Shown here one piece after another: positions 38,936 to 47,736 of a stretch of 64,000 bases of DNA. The stretch spans positions 186,001-250,000 of the forward strand of contig NZ_KN676113.1 in NCBI RefSeq assembly GCF_000802185.1, written 5' to 3'. Below the pieces are notes generated by a model. That model was not told the origin of the DNA. It saw only the letters and a program-made list of their open reading frames with translations, and did no database searches. The DNA comes from Belnapia sp. F-4-1 (GTDB taxonomy: Bacteria > Pseudomonadota > Alphaproteobacteria > Acetobacterales > Acetobacteraceae). Each line of letters starts with the position of its first letter. The first letter of the stretch is position 1. Position numbers and translations under genes: made by a program.

Positions 38936-40049
38936 TTGATCCGGCTTAGGCGATCTTGAATCAGGCGGCGTAGCGGAAGGTCTTGTGGCCGAAGAAGCTG
39001 CGGACGCGGTCGGGCAGCTTGGACAGCCGGCGCATGTGGCCGAGAACGGCACGCTTGAGCTGCGCCTTGCTACGTACCGGCGCCTTGCCGGTGACCGCCT
39101 GCTTCAGCTCGCCGTTGAGCCCCTCGTCCGGGTTCAGCTTGGGGCTGTAGCCGGGGAGATAGAAAACCTCGATCTCGGCCTCGCGCTCGGCCAGCCAGTC
39201 TCGGACCTTGGCCGAGCGGTGGACCGGCAGGCGGTCGAGGATGAGGAAGACCTTCTGATCGACCTCGCGGACCAGGCGAGTGAGGAAGCGAAGCAGGTCC
39301 GGCGCCTTGATCGCGCCGTCCAGCACCATCCAGCGCAGCTCGCCCTTGTTGGTCACCGCGGAGATCAGACCGAGGTTGGCCCGCCTGTGGTTGACCCGCA
39401 CTTCCGGCGTACGGCCCGGGGGCGCATAGCCGCGTCCGCGCACGTCGTCGGAACGCAGGCCGGTCTCGTCACCCCAGAAGATGGCGCCGCCCTCAGCCTT
39501 GGCTCGGGCAGCAATGGCCGGGTAGTCCCGCCGCAGCCAGCGCCGGACCGCGGCCGGGTCCTGCTCATGGGCTCGCCGCAGTGGCTTCTGCGCGGTGAAA
39601 CCCCAGCGCGCTAGGTAGGTGCCCATCGTGCGCACCGCCAGCCGCACCCCGAAGCGCAGCCAGATCAGCTCGCTCACTGCCGCCCGGCTCCAGAGCGCAA
39701 ACGGCAGGTCCAGCTCGTCAGGCGTGTGCTGCTGGACCAGCGCGCGGGTCTCCGCTTCCTGCCCGGCAGCAAGGAAACGGCCATACCCTGGCTCGGGCCC
39801 GCGCGAACCAGTCTTCAACCCGGCCGTTCCCCGCTCAGCATACCGCTTGCAGATGTCGAACACCCCAGTCTGGGTCAGCCCAACCTGCTCCGCAATCGCA
39901 CCGTAGGTCAGGCCGGCCTGGCGTAGGCCAACCACCTGTCGCCGACGTTCCTCTTGCGCTGCCGCCGGCAGCTTGCGCATGTCCACATGCTTCATAACCC
40001 CAAACTGGGCGGATCCTACTTGCCTTCAAAACCGCCCAGGCCGGATCAA
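38936..40049 (-). mobile_element. IS630-family element inserted in the IS5 terminal repeat
   Basis: A 1114-bp element flanked by TA on both sides, the hallmark target duplication of IS630. The terminal inverted repeats are TTGATCCGGCTTAGGCG (left) and TTGATCCGGCCTGGGCG (right, inverted). It carries one transposase gene. The TA lies inside the left inverted repeat of the IS5-like element. Confidence 0.82.
38961..39995 (-). CDS. IS630-family transposase
   Basis: A 344-residue transposase. The N-terminal helix-turn-helix region includes QAGLTYGAIAEQVGLTQTGV, and a winged-helix/linker follows. The DDE catalytic residues are in FWGDETGLR (first Asp), FLILDRLPVHRS (second Asp; the usual Asn after it is Arg) and NPDEGLNGELK (Glu). 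All three acids are kept, so it may be active. It fills the IS between its inverted repeats. Confidence 0.88.
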   Translation of the reverse strand: MKHVDMRKLPAAAQEERRRQVVGLRQAGLTYGAIAEQVGLTQTGVFDICKRYAERGTAGLKTGSRGPEPGYGRFLAAGQEAETRALVQQHTPDELDLPFALWSRAAVSELIWLRFGVRLAVRTMGTYLARWGFTAQKPLRRAHEQDPAAVRRWLRRDYPAIAARAKAEGGAIFWGDETGLRSDDVRGRGYAPPGRTPEVRVNHRRANLGLISAVTNKGELRWMVLDGAIKAPDLLRFLTRLVREVDQKVFLILDRLPVHRSAKVRDWLAEREAEIEVFYLPGYSPKLNPDEGLNGELKQAVTGKAPVRSKAQLKRAVLGHMRRLSKLPDRVRSFFGHKTFRYAA

Positions 40050-40055
40050 TAACGT

Positions 40056-40824
40056 TCAGCGTGATGCAATCACCGCTGCCGCGAGGTGGACGGTAGCGTC
40101 GTAGCTGGCGTCGGTCTTGTCGTAGCGGGTGGCGACAGCCCTGAACTCCTTGAGCTTGGCGAAGGTGTTCTCGATCAGGTGGCGCCAGCGGTACATGTCG
40201 CGGTCGAAGCTGATGGCTGCCTTACGGTTGCCCTTGGGTGGAATCACCGCGGCGGCGCCGCGAGCGTCGAGATCGGCCCTGAGCCAGTCGGCGTCGAAGG
40301 CCCTTTCGCCGAGCAGAGCGCCAAAGGCGATGTCTTCGATCAGCGGCGGCACGCCGATACTATCGTGCCGCTGGCCGGGCAGCAGGACGAAGCGCACTAA
40401 GTTGCCGAGCGCATCGACCAAGGCGACGAACTTGGTGGTCAGCCCGCCGCGCGAGCGGCCGATAGCCTGATGCTGAGTCCCCCCTTTCGCATCACTCGCC
40501 TTCTGGTGCGCGGAGACGATGGTGCCGTAGATCAGGGCGTATTCGAAATCCGACTTATCCGATACCTGCTGGAACAGCCGCTTGAAGACCCCCGGCCCGC
40601 ACCCAGCGGCGGAACCGCTGGAACACGCTGTTCCAGCGACCGAACTTATTCGGCAGGTCGCGCCACGGCGCTCCCGTCCGCACGCGCCACAACACAGCTT
40701 CCAAGAACAGTCGGTTGTCCTTGCCCGTCGCTCCCGGGTCCGTCGCCTTACCCGGCAACAGCAAGGCAACTTTTGCCCAGACCGCATCGCTGACCACAAA
40801 CCGCACCTGATCCATTCCATTCAT
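40056..40824 (-). CDS. IS5-family transposase in two overlapping frames
   Basis: The N-terminal frame (40824 to about 40590) encodes MDQVRFVVSDAVWAKVALLL and PWRDLPNKFGRWNSVFQRFRRW, the DUF4096-like part. The C-terminal frame (about 40590 to 40056) encodes IVSAHQKASDAKGGTQHQA, AIGRSRGGLTTKF, ERAFDADWL and YRWRHLIENTFAKLKEFR, the DDE part. The join is near GGGGG at 40589-40593 and needs a one-nucleotide shift. Programmed frameshifting is usual in this IS group, but mutation cannot be excluded. Confidence 0.75.
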
Positions 40825-40890
40825 CACGCCGCCAAAGCGGGGCTTGAATCACGGCTGGACAGCCACGGGAATCCTAAACGTCAACAGGCC

Positions 40891-42915
40891 CTAGTTGCCG
40901 CTTCCGTGGATTTGAGAAGGTGACAAACGCCAAAGGCGGTAGCCACCCAGCGCCCAGATCGCGCGGCTACCTTCCGGATCCCATGCGGGGTTATGGCCCG
41001 GTGTCGCGACGACAAATGTCACGTGCTCGGTGGCCAGCCTTGTCATGGCAGCTTCGGTATCGGTTTCACGCTCCGAGTCGGCAAGAGCGGCCATTCGATG
41101 CTTGGCTATCGATCTGCGCGGTTCCCCCGATCGCTGCATCATTTCTGCACGGGAAACATAGGCGGGGACGCCGCTGACGCTCAGCACGAGCGTCGCTTCA
41201 TCGTAGAGCGAAGCGTTGGATGGCGTGCCGTAGATCGCGAAAGTATCGCCGGTCTTCGCCAGGGCGCGAAGTTCCCGTGCCGCCGCGAGAAGGCCTGACG
41301 GGATTTCGAGAGCGATGAAGCTTGTTCCCCAGGCCATCCGTGGAAGTGTCGTCCCCGGCAGCCAGAACACCGCAGAGCCGAGCGCGGCCACGGCGCCTAT
41401 CCCCGTGAGTAGCGGCGAAGCCAGGGCAGGTGCAAGGCGCACCGCCAATGCCGCGCACCAACTCATCGAGATCGCGACCACGAGAACGAACCCCCGGTGC
41501 CGGAAATCCGTGAAATCGCCGTGATACGGCGTCGGCGCGAGCATCATCATCAAAACTGCCCAGCCAATCACCAGGAACGGCTGGGCGTCGAGCAGCGTGA
41601 GGCGACGGCGCAGGGCGGCCGCCGCCGTCCCCAACAGCAACAAGACAAGCCAGATGCCCGCCATGCCGAGAAGCGCCAGGGACAGACCGATTGGGAGGGC
41701 TCCGATTGGAGTCAGCGCTTTCGTAAGCTGGGGATAAAAACCGTCGTAACCAGTCGGCGGGTTCGCCTGGTGCAGGAATTCCATGAAGCGCGTCAGGAAA
41801 ACGGCAAGACTGCTCTGCTCGATCTCCCGTCGCGCAATCCACAGCAGCGCGGCGATGCCGAAGGGCAATCCAAGGGCCAGCGTCGCGATGCGCATTCGGA
41901 GGGTGAACCGGGGCACGGGGATCAGGAGCCACATCATTGCGATCAAGGGCGGCATGAGCCAGACGAAGACGTGCGCGCGCAGCAGGAAGCAGCTTGCCAT
42001 CGCCAGCAGGCTGAGAAGAAGGGTTCCATTTCCATCGCCGGCTTGCCATCGGGCAAGCAGGGCAATGCTCATCATCGCTACGGGCAGGGCGAAAAGCGTG
42101 CCTGGCGAGGTTTCCAGCATCCAGTGGAAGGAGAGGAAGCCCTGCTGCAGCCAGTAGGCGGAGGGGTCGGGGATTACGGCGAGCGCGAGCAGCGCGAGTG
42201 CCCCGCCGGCGATGCCGGCCAGCGCCCTGCCGAGGGCGAGGAATCCAAGCGCCGTCATCGTCGCGCCGAGGGGCAGCCAAAAGGATGTCACGACATCGAG
42301 CGGCCCGACGAGGCCGAGGCGCACCGGCAGGGCTCCGAAGGCGTGCGACGCCATGTGGTAAAGCACGAAGGGGACGCGCGCGAGCGCGATGTCTCCGCCC
42401 CCAATCGCCCTCGGATCGCCGAGATGCGCGATGACCCCGGCATGGACGAAGACATCGAGCCACATCTGCAGGCGGGCGCCGGAAAGGAATGCGGCGTAGC
42501 GACCGCTGGCATCGAGCGACCACAAGGCGGCGAAGCCGAAGGCGGCCAGCAGGGCGAGAAGATAGGGACCCGAGCGCTCTTCCTCGGCGGTCGGGCCGGC
42601 AAGACCGAGTAGGCCGACAGGTAGCATCGCCAGCGACCATAGGATATCTCCTCCCCCTAGCACATTCGGCAGAAGCAGGAGATGGGCGACGAAGGCCAGG
42701 CCCAGAAGCATCGCCATTTCGGTCGCGAGGTGCACACCCGTCACACGGCTCAGCAGCCGGCCCCAGCCGATCGCGCAGAGCACAAGGCCCGAGGCCAGGA
42801 TCGCGAGGTAAAGGCGATCACCCGGCACGGCATTCACGGCAACGACTAGGCCGATGAGAAAAGGTATCGGAAACAAACCGAATCGTGCGAGCAGGGCGGT
42901 ACGTCGCGTGAACAT
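40891..42915 (-). CDS. Large polytopic membrane protein, glycosyltransferase-like, unknown
   Basis: A protein of about 674 residues with some fourteen hydrophobic helices and a soluble C-terminal domain of about 130 residues. It opens FTRRTALLARFGLFPIPFLIGLV; the GTG three codons upstream (42924) is an alternative start. The helical layout and large loops resemble GT39/ArnT-like or O-antigen-related membrane transferases, but no signature motif is clear. It lies divergent to the glycan genes. The TAG stop falls exactly at the junction with the IS5-like end, so the C-terminus may have been shortened or altered by that insertion. Confidence 0.6.
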   Translation of the reverse strand: MFTRRTALLARFGLFPIPFLIGLVVAVNAVPGDRLYLAILASGLVLCAIGWGRLLSRVTGVHLATEMAMLLGLAFVAHLLLLPNVLGGGDILWSLAMLPVGLLGLAGPTAEEERSGPYLLALLAAFGFAALWSLDASGRYAAFLSGARLQMWLDVFVHAGVIAHLGDPRAIGGGDIALARVPFVLYHMASHAFGALPVRLGLVGPLDVVTSFWLPLGATMTALGFLALGRALAGIAGGALALLALAVIPDPSAYWLQQGFLSFHWMLETSPGTLFALPVAMMSIALLARWQAGDGNGTLLLSLLAMASCFLLRAHVFVWLMPPLIAMMWLLIPVPRFTLRMRIATLALGLPFGIAALLWIARREIEQSSLAVFLTRFMEFLHQANPPTGYDGFYPQLTKALTPIGALPIGLSLALLGMAGIWLVLLLLGTAAAALRRRLTLLDAQPFLVIGWAVLMMMLAPTPYHGDFTDFRHRGFVLVVAISMSWCAALAVRLAPALASPLLTGIGAVAALGSAVFWLPGTTLPRMAWGTSFIALEIPSGLLAAARELRALAKTGDTFAIYGTPSNASLYDEATLVLSVSGVPAYVSRAEMMQRSGEPRRSIAKHRMAALADSERETDTEAAMTRLATEHVTFVVATPGHNPAWDPEGSRAIWALGGYRLWRLSPSQIHGSGN

Positions 42916-43030
42916 GCCAGCCACGTCTATGGCAGTCGGCTGAAGACCGTCAAGCCGGTGTCGGCTTCGCAGCGGCGGTGGCCCGTGCTAACCGCGCAGC
43001 TATGTTAAATCCCGCGGAAGGGACGGCGAC

Positions 43031-43936
43031 TTGAGGCGCATGGACTTGACGCGCATGTCGCGGTTCTGGCCGGCGCTGGTCGCGGTTCTGGCCCTGGGCT
43101 GGATGGCTTTCATCTTCGACTGGCCGGTGGTCCTGGCCGCCCTGGCGGAAATCCGGCCCTGTCCTCTGCTTCCCGTCATCGCTTTGCTGGGGCTGGGTAT
43201 CTACTGCTGCTGCGCGCTGCGCTGGATCGCCATCAATCAGTTGCCGTGGCGGCTGGACGTGTTCCGGGATGTCCAGGCGTATGTGGCGGTTACCATTGCG
43301 ATCGGCATCGCCACGCCCATGCAGGCGGGCGAGGCCCTAAAGCTTAAATTCGCGCGCGATGCGGGGCTGCCGCTCGGCGCCTCCGCCGTGAATCTGGCGC
43401 TCGAACGGCTCATCGACCTCGCGATCCTCGTGGGTTTTACGATAGGGGGGCTCGTGCACATGTTCAGATACCCTGTCTGGCTCGCCGTCATGGCCGCGCT
43501 CGTCCCCTTCCTCGCGGGGCTCGCCTTGCCCGATCTCGGACAGCGCTGGGCGCGGGCCTGGCCACGCCTCGCTCGATGGGTGGGAGCGCCTCTCACCGCG
43601 TCCGCGCTTGCGATCGTGGCTTTTGCCAGCCTCGGGAAATGGATCTTCACGCTGGCGTCCTGGCTGGCCGTACTGGGCGCGGTCGGGCCTATGCCGGATG
43701 TTGGCCAGGCCATGCTTCTGATCGGTGCGGTCACCACGGTTTCCATCCTGTCTGCCGTGCCGGCGGGACTTGGCGTTCAGGAACTCTCCGCGCGCGCCTT
43801 GCTGACGGCGATGGACCGCACTCCCGCGGAGGCCGAGATCGGGGCGCTGGCGCTGCGCCTGCTTCTGCCAATGATGCTGGCGGTCGGCTTCGCGCATGTG
43901 CCGTTGCTCTGGCGAAGGAGAAGCCCGCATGGCTGA
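43031..43936 (+). CDS. Lysylphosphatidylglycerol synthetase TM-region-like membrane protein (UPF0104)
   Basis: A 301-residue integral membrane protein with about eight helices. The segments IGIATPMQAGEALKLKFAR, NLALERLIDLAIL and LSAVPAGLGVQELSARALL match the transmembrane part of the LPG synthetase / AglD superfamily. Members of this group without the catalytic domain often act in lipid or glycan translocation. TTG 43031 has the better ribosome site (GGAAGGG), ATG 43040 is an alternative. It overlaps the methyltransferase gene by 8 bp and starts the plus-strand glycan operon. Confidence 0.72.
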   Translation: MRRMDLTRMSRFWPALVAVLALGWMAFIFDWPVVLAALAEIRPCPLLPVIALLGLGIYCCCALRWIAINQLPWRLDVFRDVQAYVAVTIAIGIATPMQAGEALKLKFARDAGLPLGASAVNLALERLIDLAILVGFTIGGLVHMFRYPVWLAVMAALVPFLAGLALPDLGQRWARAWPRLARWVGAPLTASALAIVAFASLGKWIFTLASWLAVLGAVGPMPDVGQAMLLIGAVTTVSILSAVPAGLGVQELSARALLTAMDRTPAEAEIGALALRLLLPMMLAVGFAHVPLLWRRRSPHG

Positions 43937-44537
43937 GCGCGGCGGCATCTTCAACATCCTGCGGCATCCCCAGATCTATGAGGGCGTGCAGTATCTTTTT
44001 GGTGCTGAGCGGGGGCGGACCTGGTTCGCGCGACAGCACCTGCGCGCGCAGCGCGGCGAAAGGGTGCTGGATATCGGCTTTGGCACGGCCGAGCTCCTGC
44101 GTCATCTGCCGGGCGTGACCTACATCGGCTACGAGCCCAATGCGGACTACGTGACCGCGGCGCGTGCCACCTACGGCCAATTGGGTTCCTTCAATCAGGG
44201 CTTCTTCGGCGAGGCGGAGGCCGCGACGCTGGAGCCCGTCGACCTTGCCATCGTAAGCGCAGTGCTGCATCATATTTCGGATGCGGAAGCCGATCGCCTC
44301 TTCATGCTGATGCGGCGTGTAGTGAAGCCGGGCGGCCGCGTCGTCACGCTCGACTGCGCCTTCGTCGAAGGACAGAATCCGATTGCCCGGCTCCTGGTCG
44401 GCATGGATCGCGGCCGGCACGTGCGCACGCCCGCTGGCTACCAGGCCCTAGCCGCGCGGCACTTCGCCGAAGTGACCGGCGAGGTACGCCACAAGCGGCT
44501 GCCACCTTACACACTCTGGGCGATGACGGCCCGCTGA
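43929..44537 (+). CDS. Class I SAM-dependent methyltransferase
   Basis: A 202-residue soluble enzyme. The AdoMet-binding motif I is RVLDIGFGTAELLRHL, motif II acidic loop YIGYEPNADYV, and post-motif VDLAIVSAVLHHISDAEAD. The ATG at 43929 is preferred over the upstream start because the fold starts at GGIFNILRHPQIY. Within a surface-glycan cluster it likely methylates a sugar, but the acceptor is unknown. It overlaps the preceding membrane protein gene by 8 bp. Confidence 0.82.
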   Translation: MAERGGIFNILRHPQIYEGVQYLFGAERGRTWFARQHLRAQRGERVLDIGFGTAELLRHLPGVTYIGYEPNADYVTAARATYGQLGSFNQGFFGEAEAATLEPVDLAIVSAVLHHISDAEADRLFMLMRRVVKPGGRVVTLDCAFVEGQNPIARLLVGMDRGRHVRTPAGYQALAARHFAEVTGEVRHKRLPPYTLWAMTAR

Positions 44538-44576
44538 TCGCTGGAGCGACGCAATGCCGCATGATATTCGGGGATC

Positions 44577-45239
44577 ATGAGAGACCTTGTCATCTTCGGT
44601 GCGGGTGACATCGCCGCACTTGCCGCCTTCTACTTCACCGAGGATGCGCGACGCCGCGTGGTCGCCTTCACCGTGGACGCCGCCTTCCGGCAGGGCGACA
44701 CCTTCCTGGATCAGCCCCTGGTGGCGTTCGAGGAGGTCGCCACCCTGTACCCGCCCGACCGGTACGAGTTGTTCGTCGCGCTGAGCTATTCGAAGCTCAA
44801 CCGCATCCGCAGCGAGAAATGCGCCGCCGCGCGCGGCCTGGGCTACACCCTGCCGAGCTATGTGAGCAGCTGCGCGAGCGTCTTCGGCGACCTCTCCCAC
44901 GGGGACAACTGCTTCATCCTCGAGGACAATACGATCCAGCCCTACGCGCGGATCGGCCGCAACGTCACGCTCTGGAGTGGCAATCACATCGGCCACCATT
45001 CCGTCATCGAGGACGACGTGTTCGTCGCCTCGCACGTGGTGATTTCAGGTGGGGTCCGCATCGGCGAAGGCTGCTTCATCGGCGTCAATGCCACCCTGCG
45101 CGACCACATCACTTTGGGCCCGCGCTGCGTCGTGGGGGCGGGGGCGCTGCTGCTCGCTGACGCCGAGCCGGAAGGCGTCTACATGGGGACGGCGACGGAG
45201 CGCGCGCGCATCCCGTCCAGCCGGCTGCGCGGCATATGA
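44577..45239 (+). CDS. NeuD/PglD-like sugar O/N-acyltransferase
   Basis: A 220-residue protein. A short Rossmann-like N-terminal domain (LVIFGAGDIAALAAFYF) precedes a left-handed beta-helix from about residue 100 with hexapeptide repeats (IGRNVTLWSGNHIGHHSVI, IGEGCFIGVNATLRDH). The catalytic His is expected in NHIGHHS. This arrangement is that of NeuD and PglD, which acetylate a sugar or UDP-4-amino sugar. With the DegT aminotransferase nearby it could acetylate a 4-amino-deoxy sugar, an inference. Its stop overlaps the next gene by ATGA. Confidence 0.8.
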   Translation: MRDLVIFGAGDIAALAAFYFTEDARRRVVAFTVDAAFRQGDTFLDQPLVAFEEVATLYPPDRYELFVALSYSKLNRIRSEKCAAARGLGYTLPSYVSSCASVFGDLSHGDNCFILEDNTIQPYARIGRNVTLWSGNHIGHHSVIEDDVFVASHVVISGGVRIGEGCFIGVNATLRDHITLGPRCVVGAGALLLADAEPEGVYMGTATERARIPSSRLRGI

Positions 45240-46171
45240 GCCTGCGCTGGCGCAAGCTCGGCCATGTCTTCGCCGCCGCCGGACAGAGCGCCTGGCTGCA
45301 TAGCCATGCCATCGTCCCCATTCCGCGCCCATTGGGCGGTTCGCTGTGGCGCGTGCATTTCAGCCCGCGTGACCGGCAGAACCGTTCCAATTTCTCCTGG
45401 GTGGATATCGACCTGTACGACCCGACTCGCGTGCTGCGCCATTCCACCGTGCCGCTTCTGCAGCCAGGCCCGCCCGGCTGCTTCGACGATTGCGGCGCCA
45501 TGGGCGCATGGATCGTCGAAACCGGGTCCGAGGAGCGCCTCTATTATCAAGGATGGACCCTCAGCCGCACGGTCAGCTTTCATGCGGCCATCGGGCTGGC
45601 CGTCCGCCCTCTTGGAAATCCCGATCTTCCCTTCGAACGGGTCAGCGCCGGCCCGATCATCGACCGCTGCCTGGAGGAACCCCACTTCGTGGCCGACCCC
45701 GCGGTCATGGCGGACAGCACGGGGGGCTGGCGCATGTGGTACCAGTCGGGCCACGCCTGGAGCGAGGTGAACGGCACTCTGCAGCCGCGCTACGATATCC
45801 GGCACGCCACCTCCCGCGACGGGTTGAGGTGGGAGTTGACGCCGCGCAGCGTGTTGACCTTCGCCCATCCCGGAGAGGTGGCGATCGCCCGCTTCTGCCC
45901 CATCCGGGAGGCCGATGGCGGCTGGCGCGCCTTCTATTCTTTCCGCGGCGACGATTGGTCGTATCGCATCGGCACCGCCCTCTCCTCCGACGGCCTGGAT
46001 TGGAAGCGTCAGGATGAAGCGGCCGGCATGGCCCTCGGAGAGGGCGGCTGGGAGCGCCTGTCGATGTCTTATCCCACGGTCTTCGAGGCCGAGGGTGCGC
46101 GCTGGATGCTGTATAATTCCGGCCGCTACGGCGATGCGGGCTTCGGCATCGCGGTGCTGGAGCAGGATTGA
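45236..46171 (+). CDS. Glycosyl hydrolase family 32/43-like beta-propeller protein
   Basis: A 311-residue protein with repeated short blade motifs typical of five-bladed glycosidase propellers: YYQGWTLSRTVSFHAAIG, PHFVADPAVMADSTGGWRMWYQSG, IRHATSRDGLRWEL, GWRAFYSFRGDDWSYRIG, SMSYPTVFEAEGARWMLYNSG. No signal peptide is seen, so it is cytoplasmic as predicted. Similar proteins occur in polysaccharide clusters and their activity is often unknown. The start overlaps the acyltransferase stop. It is convergent with the minus-strand glycan operon. Confidence 0.68.
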   Translation: MSLRWRKLGHVFAAAGQSAWLHSHAIVPIPRPLGGSLWRVHFSPRDRQNRSNFSWVDIDLYDPTRVLRHSTVPLLQPGPPGCFDDCGAMGAWIVETGSEERLYYQGWTLSRTVSFHAAIGLAVRPLGNPDLPFERVSAGPIIDRCLEEPHFVADPAVMADSTGGWRMWYQSGHAWSEVNGTLQPRYDIRHATSRDGLRWELTPRSVLTFAHPGEVAIARFCPIREADGGWRAFYSFRGDDWSYRIGTALSSDGLDWKRQDEAAGMALGEGGWERLSMSYPTVFEAEGARWMLYNSGRYGDAGFGIAVLEQD

Positions 46172-46177
46172 GCTACG

Positions 46178-46804
46178 TCAACCGTGCCGGACGATCACGG
46201 TGAACTCCCACAACCCGTAATCCTGCAGGATCGCGACGTGGCGGCCATAGCGGTGAATGCAGTGATCGAGCATTGCGACGGGGCTGATGTAGTGCAGGTT
46301 CGGCCGGCGCTTCTCCGGATCCGACACCAGGGACAGGGTGTTGAAGCCGAACCCCTTGCGGCCCGCGGCAGCCAGCACGTCCAGCACCTGCTCGACATAG
46401 GACGACCACTCGTCGGTGCCGACTTCGCCCTTCACATTCAGGATGCCCGACGCGATCGCAAAATCCGCGGATTTATCGGGCACCGCGCCCACGTGCCATT
46501 GGCGGTCCGGCCCCTCGCCATGCAGGCGACGGGCGGCCTCGATCATCTCCGGCGCGATATCCCAGCCGTGATAGACGCCTTCATGCCCGTTGGAGCGCAG
46601 GAAGCTCAGGAAGTCACCATAGCCGCAGCCGAGGTCGAGGATGCTCGCGGCCCCGTCGCCGCCGACGAGGCGCAGGAACTGCGCATGACGGAGCCGCTGG
46701 GACTCCTCTCCGTTCCAGTCCACGCCGCGGGGCGCCGCGCCGTGCTCGGCAAGGCGGGCCGCATAGTACCGGCCGACCTCCTGCAGGATCGAGGCGTTGG
46801 TCAT
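46178..46804 (-). CDS. Class I SAM-dependent methyltransferase (last gene of minus glycan operon)
   Basis: A 208-residue enzyme with motif I SILDLGCGYGDFLSFL, acidic loop YHGWDIAPEMIEAA and a distinctive FGFNTLSLVSD segment. The ATG at 46804 overlaps the glycosyltransferase stop as ATGA. The frame runs upstream but that part is not related. Probably methylates a sugar or glycan terminus made by the cluster; acceptor unknown. Confidence 0.8.
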   Translation of the reverse strand: MTNASILQEVGRYYAARLAEHGAAPRGVDWNGEESQRLRHAQFLRLVGGDGAASILDLGCGYGDFLSFLRSNGHEGVYHGWDIAPEMIEAARRLHGEGPDRQWHVGAVPDKSADFAIASGILNVKGEVGTDEWSSYVEQVLDVLAAAGRKGFGFNTLSLVSDPEKRRPNLHYISPVAMLDHCIHRYGRHVAILQDYGLWEFTVIVRHG

Positions 46805-47736
46805 CCTTCGCCCCCTTGCCCGCCGCCATGCAGTCGACGGAGGTGGGTATAGGGGCGCTCTTTCACCTCCTGGTAGATATTGGCGATGTAGAGGCCGAGG
46901 ATGCCGAGAATCTGGATGATCACCCCGCCGAAGAACCATAGCGACAGGAACAGGGAGGTCCATCCGCCGACGCCCACTCCCTGGCGGAGATAGCGAATGA
47001 GAAAGAACAGCATCAACGCCAGCGCCACGCCCGAGATTCCCGACCCGGCGTAGAAGATCAGGTACAGGATCTTCGTCGAAGTCGTGGTGACGTGCTGTAT
47101 GCCCATCTCGACCCGGCGGCAGAGCGAGTAGGTGGTGGGCGAGAGCGAAAGCTTCGTGACTTCCATCGCGGTTTGCCGGAAGCCGGCGATGCTCCACAGA
47201 TGGGCGATGAGAAAGCTGCGGTCCCGGTGCGCCACCAGGGCGTCAACATAGGCCCGCCGCATCAGGCGCGCTGTGATGACGTTGCGGGGAAGCGGGTGAT
47301 CGCTCAGGAGCTCGGTCATCTTGAAGAAGGCCTCGCCGGTGACGCGCTGGATGAAGCCGCCGCGGCGGTCCGCCTGCACGCCGTAGACGACGTCCCAGTT
47401 CCCGGCGACGAGCCGTTCGTGAAAGATGGCGAGAAGCTCCGGCGGCTCCTCGAGATCGCTGTCGATCAGGAGCACGAGGTCGCCCGTCGCGTAGGCCAGG
47501 CCCGTCATCATGGCCCGGTGGTGACCGAAGTTGCGCGCGAGCTCGGCGACGACGATCCGGGGGTCGTCGCGCTGGAGCCGCAGGGCGATGTCCAGGCTGT
47601 CGTCGGGCGATCCGTCGTCGACGAGGATCATCTCGATATCCGACGTCAGCGCCTCTGCGGCCCGCATCGCTCGCCGGTGGAATTCCGCGAGGTCGCGGGC
47701 GGACCGATACAAGGTGGCGATGATCGAAAGCTTCAT
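46801..47736 (-). CDS. Family 2 glycosyltransferase with two C-terminal membrane helices
   Basis: A 311-residue DPM1/ArnC-like transferase. The GT-A core has SIIATLYRSARDLAEF, MILVDDGSPDDSLDIAL, FGHHRAMMTGLAYATGD and the metal site LIDSDLEEPPELL. Two membrane helices follow (about 230-290). Such enzymes load a sugar onto polyprenyl phosphate. Overlaps both neighbours by ATGA, so the four minus-strand genes 49576-46178 are one translation-coupled operon. Confidence 0.87.
   Translation of the reverse strand: MKLSIIATLYRSARDLAEFHRRAMRAAEALTSDIEMILVDDGSPDDSLDIALRLQRDDPRIVVAELARNFGHHRAMMTGLAYATGDLVLLIDSDLEEPPELLAIFHERLVAGNWDVVYGVQADRRGGFIQRVTGEAFFKMTELLSDHPLPRNVITARLMRRAYVDALVAHRDRSFLIAHLWSIAGFRQTAMEVTKLSLSPTTYSLCRRVEMGIQHVTTTSTKILYLIFYAGSGISGVALALMLFFLIRYLRQGVGVGGWTSLFLSLWFFGGVIIQILGILGLYIANIYQEVKERPYTHLRRLHGGGQGGEG

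Larger units (their letters stand above)
38926..40891 (-). mobile_element. IS5-family (IS427-like) element, split by an IS630 insertion
   Basis: The right end reads AACGTCAACAGGCCC, inverted to GGGCCTGTTGACGTT. The left end is CCTGTT then ACGTTCAGCGTGA once the IS630 element is removed. A CTAG follows the right end, and the end remnant at 37391 is also preceded by CTAG, consistent with a CTAG/TNA target. It encodes a two-frame transposase. The outermost left bases diverge, so the left boundary is approximate. Confidence 0.7.
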
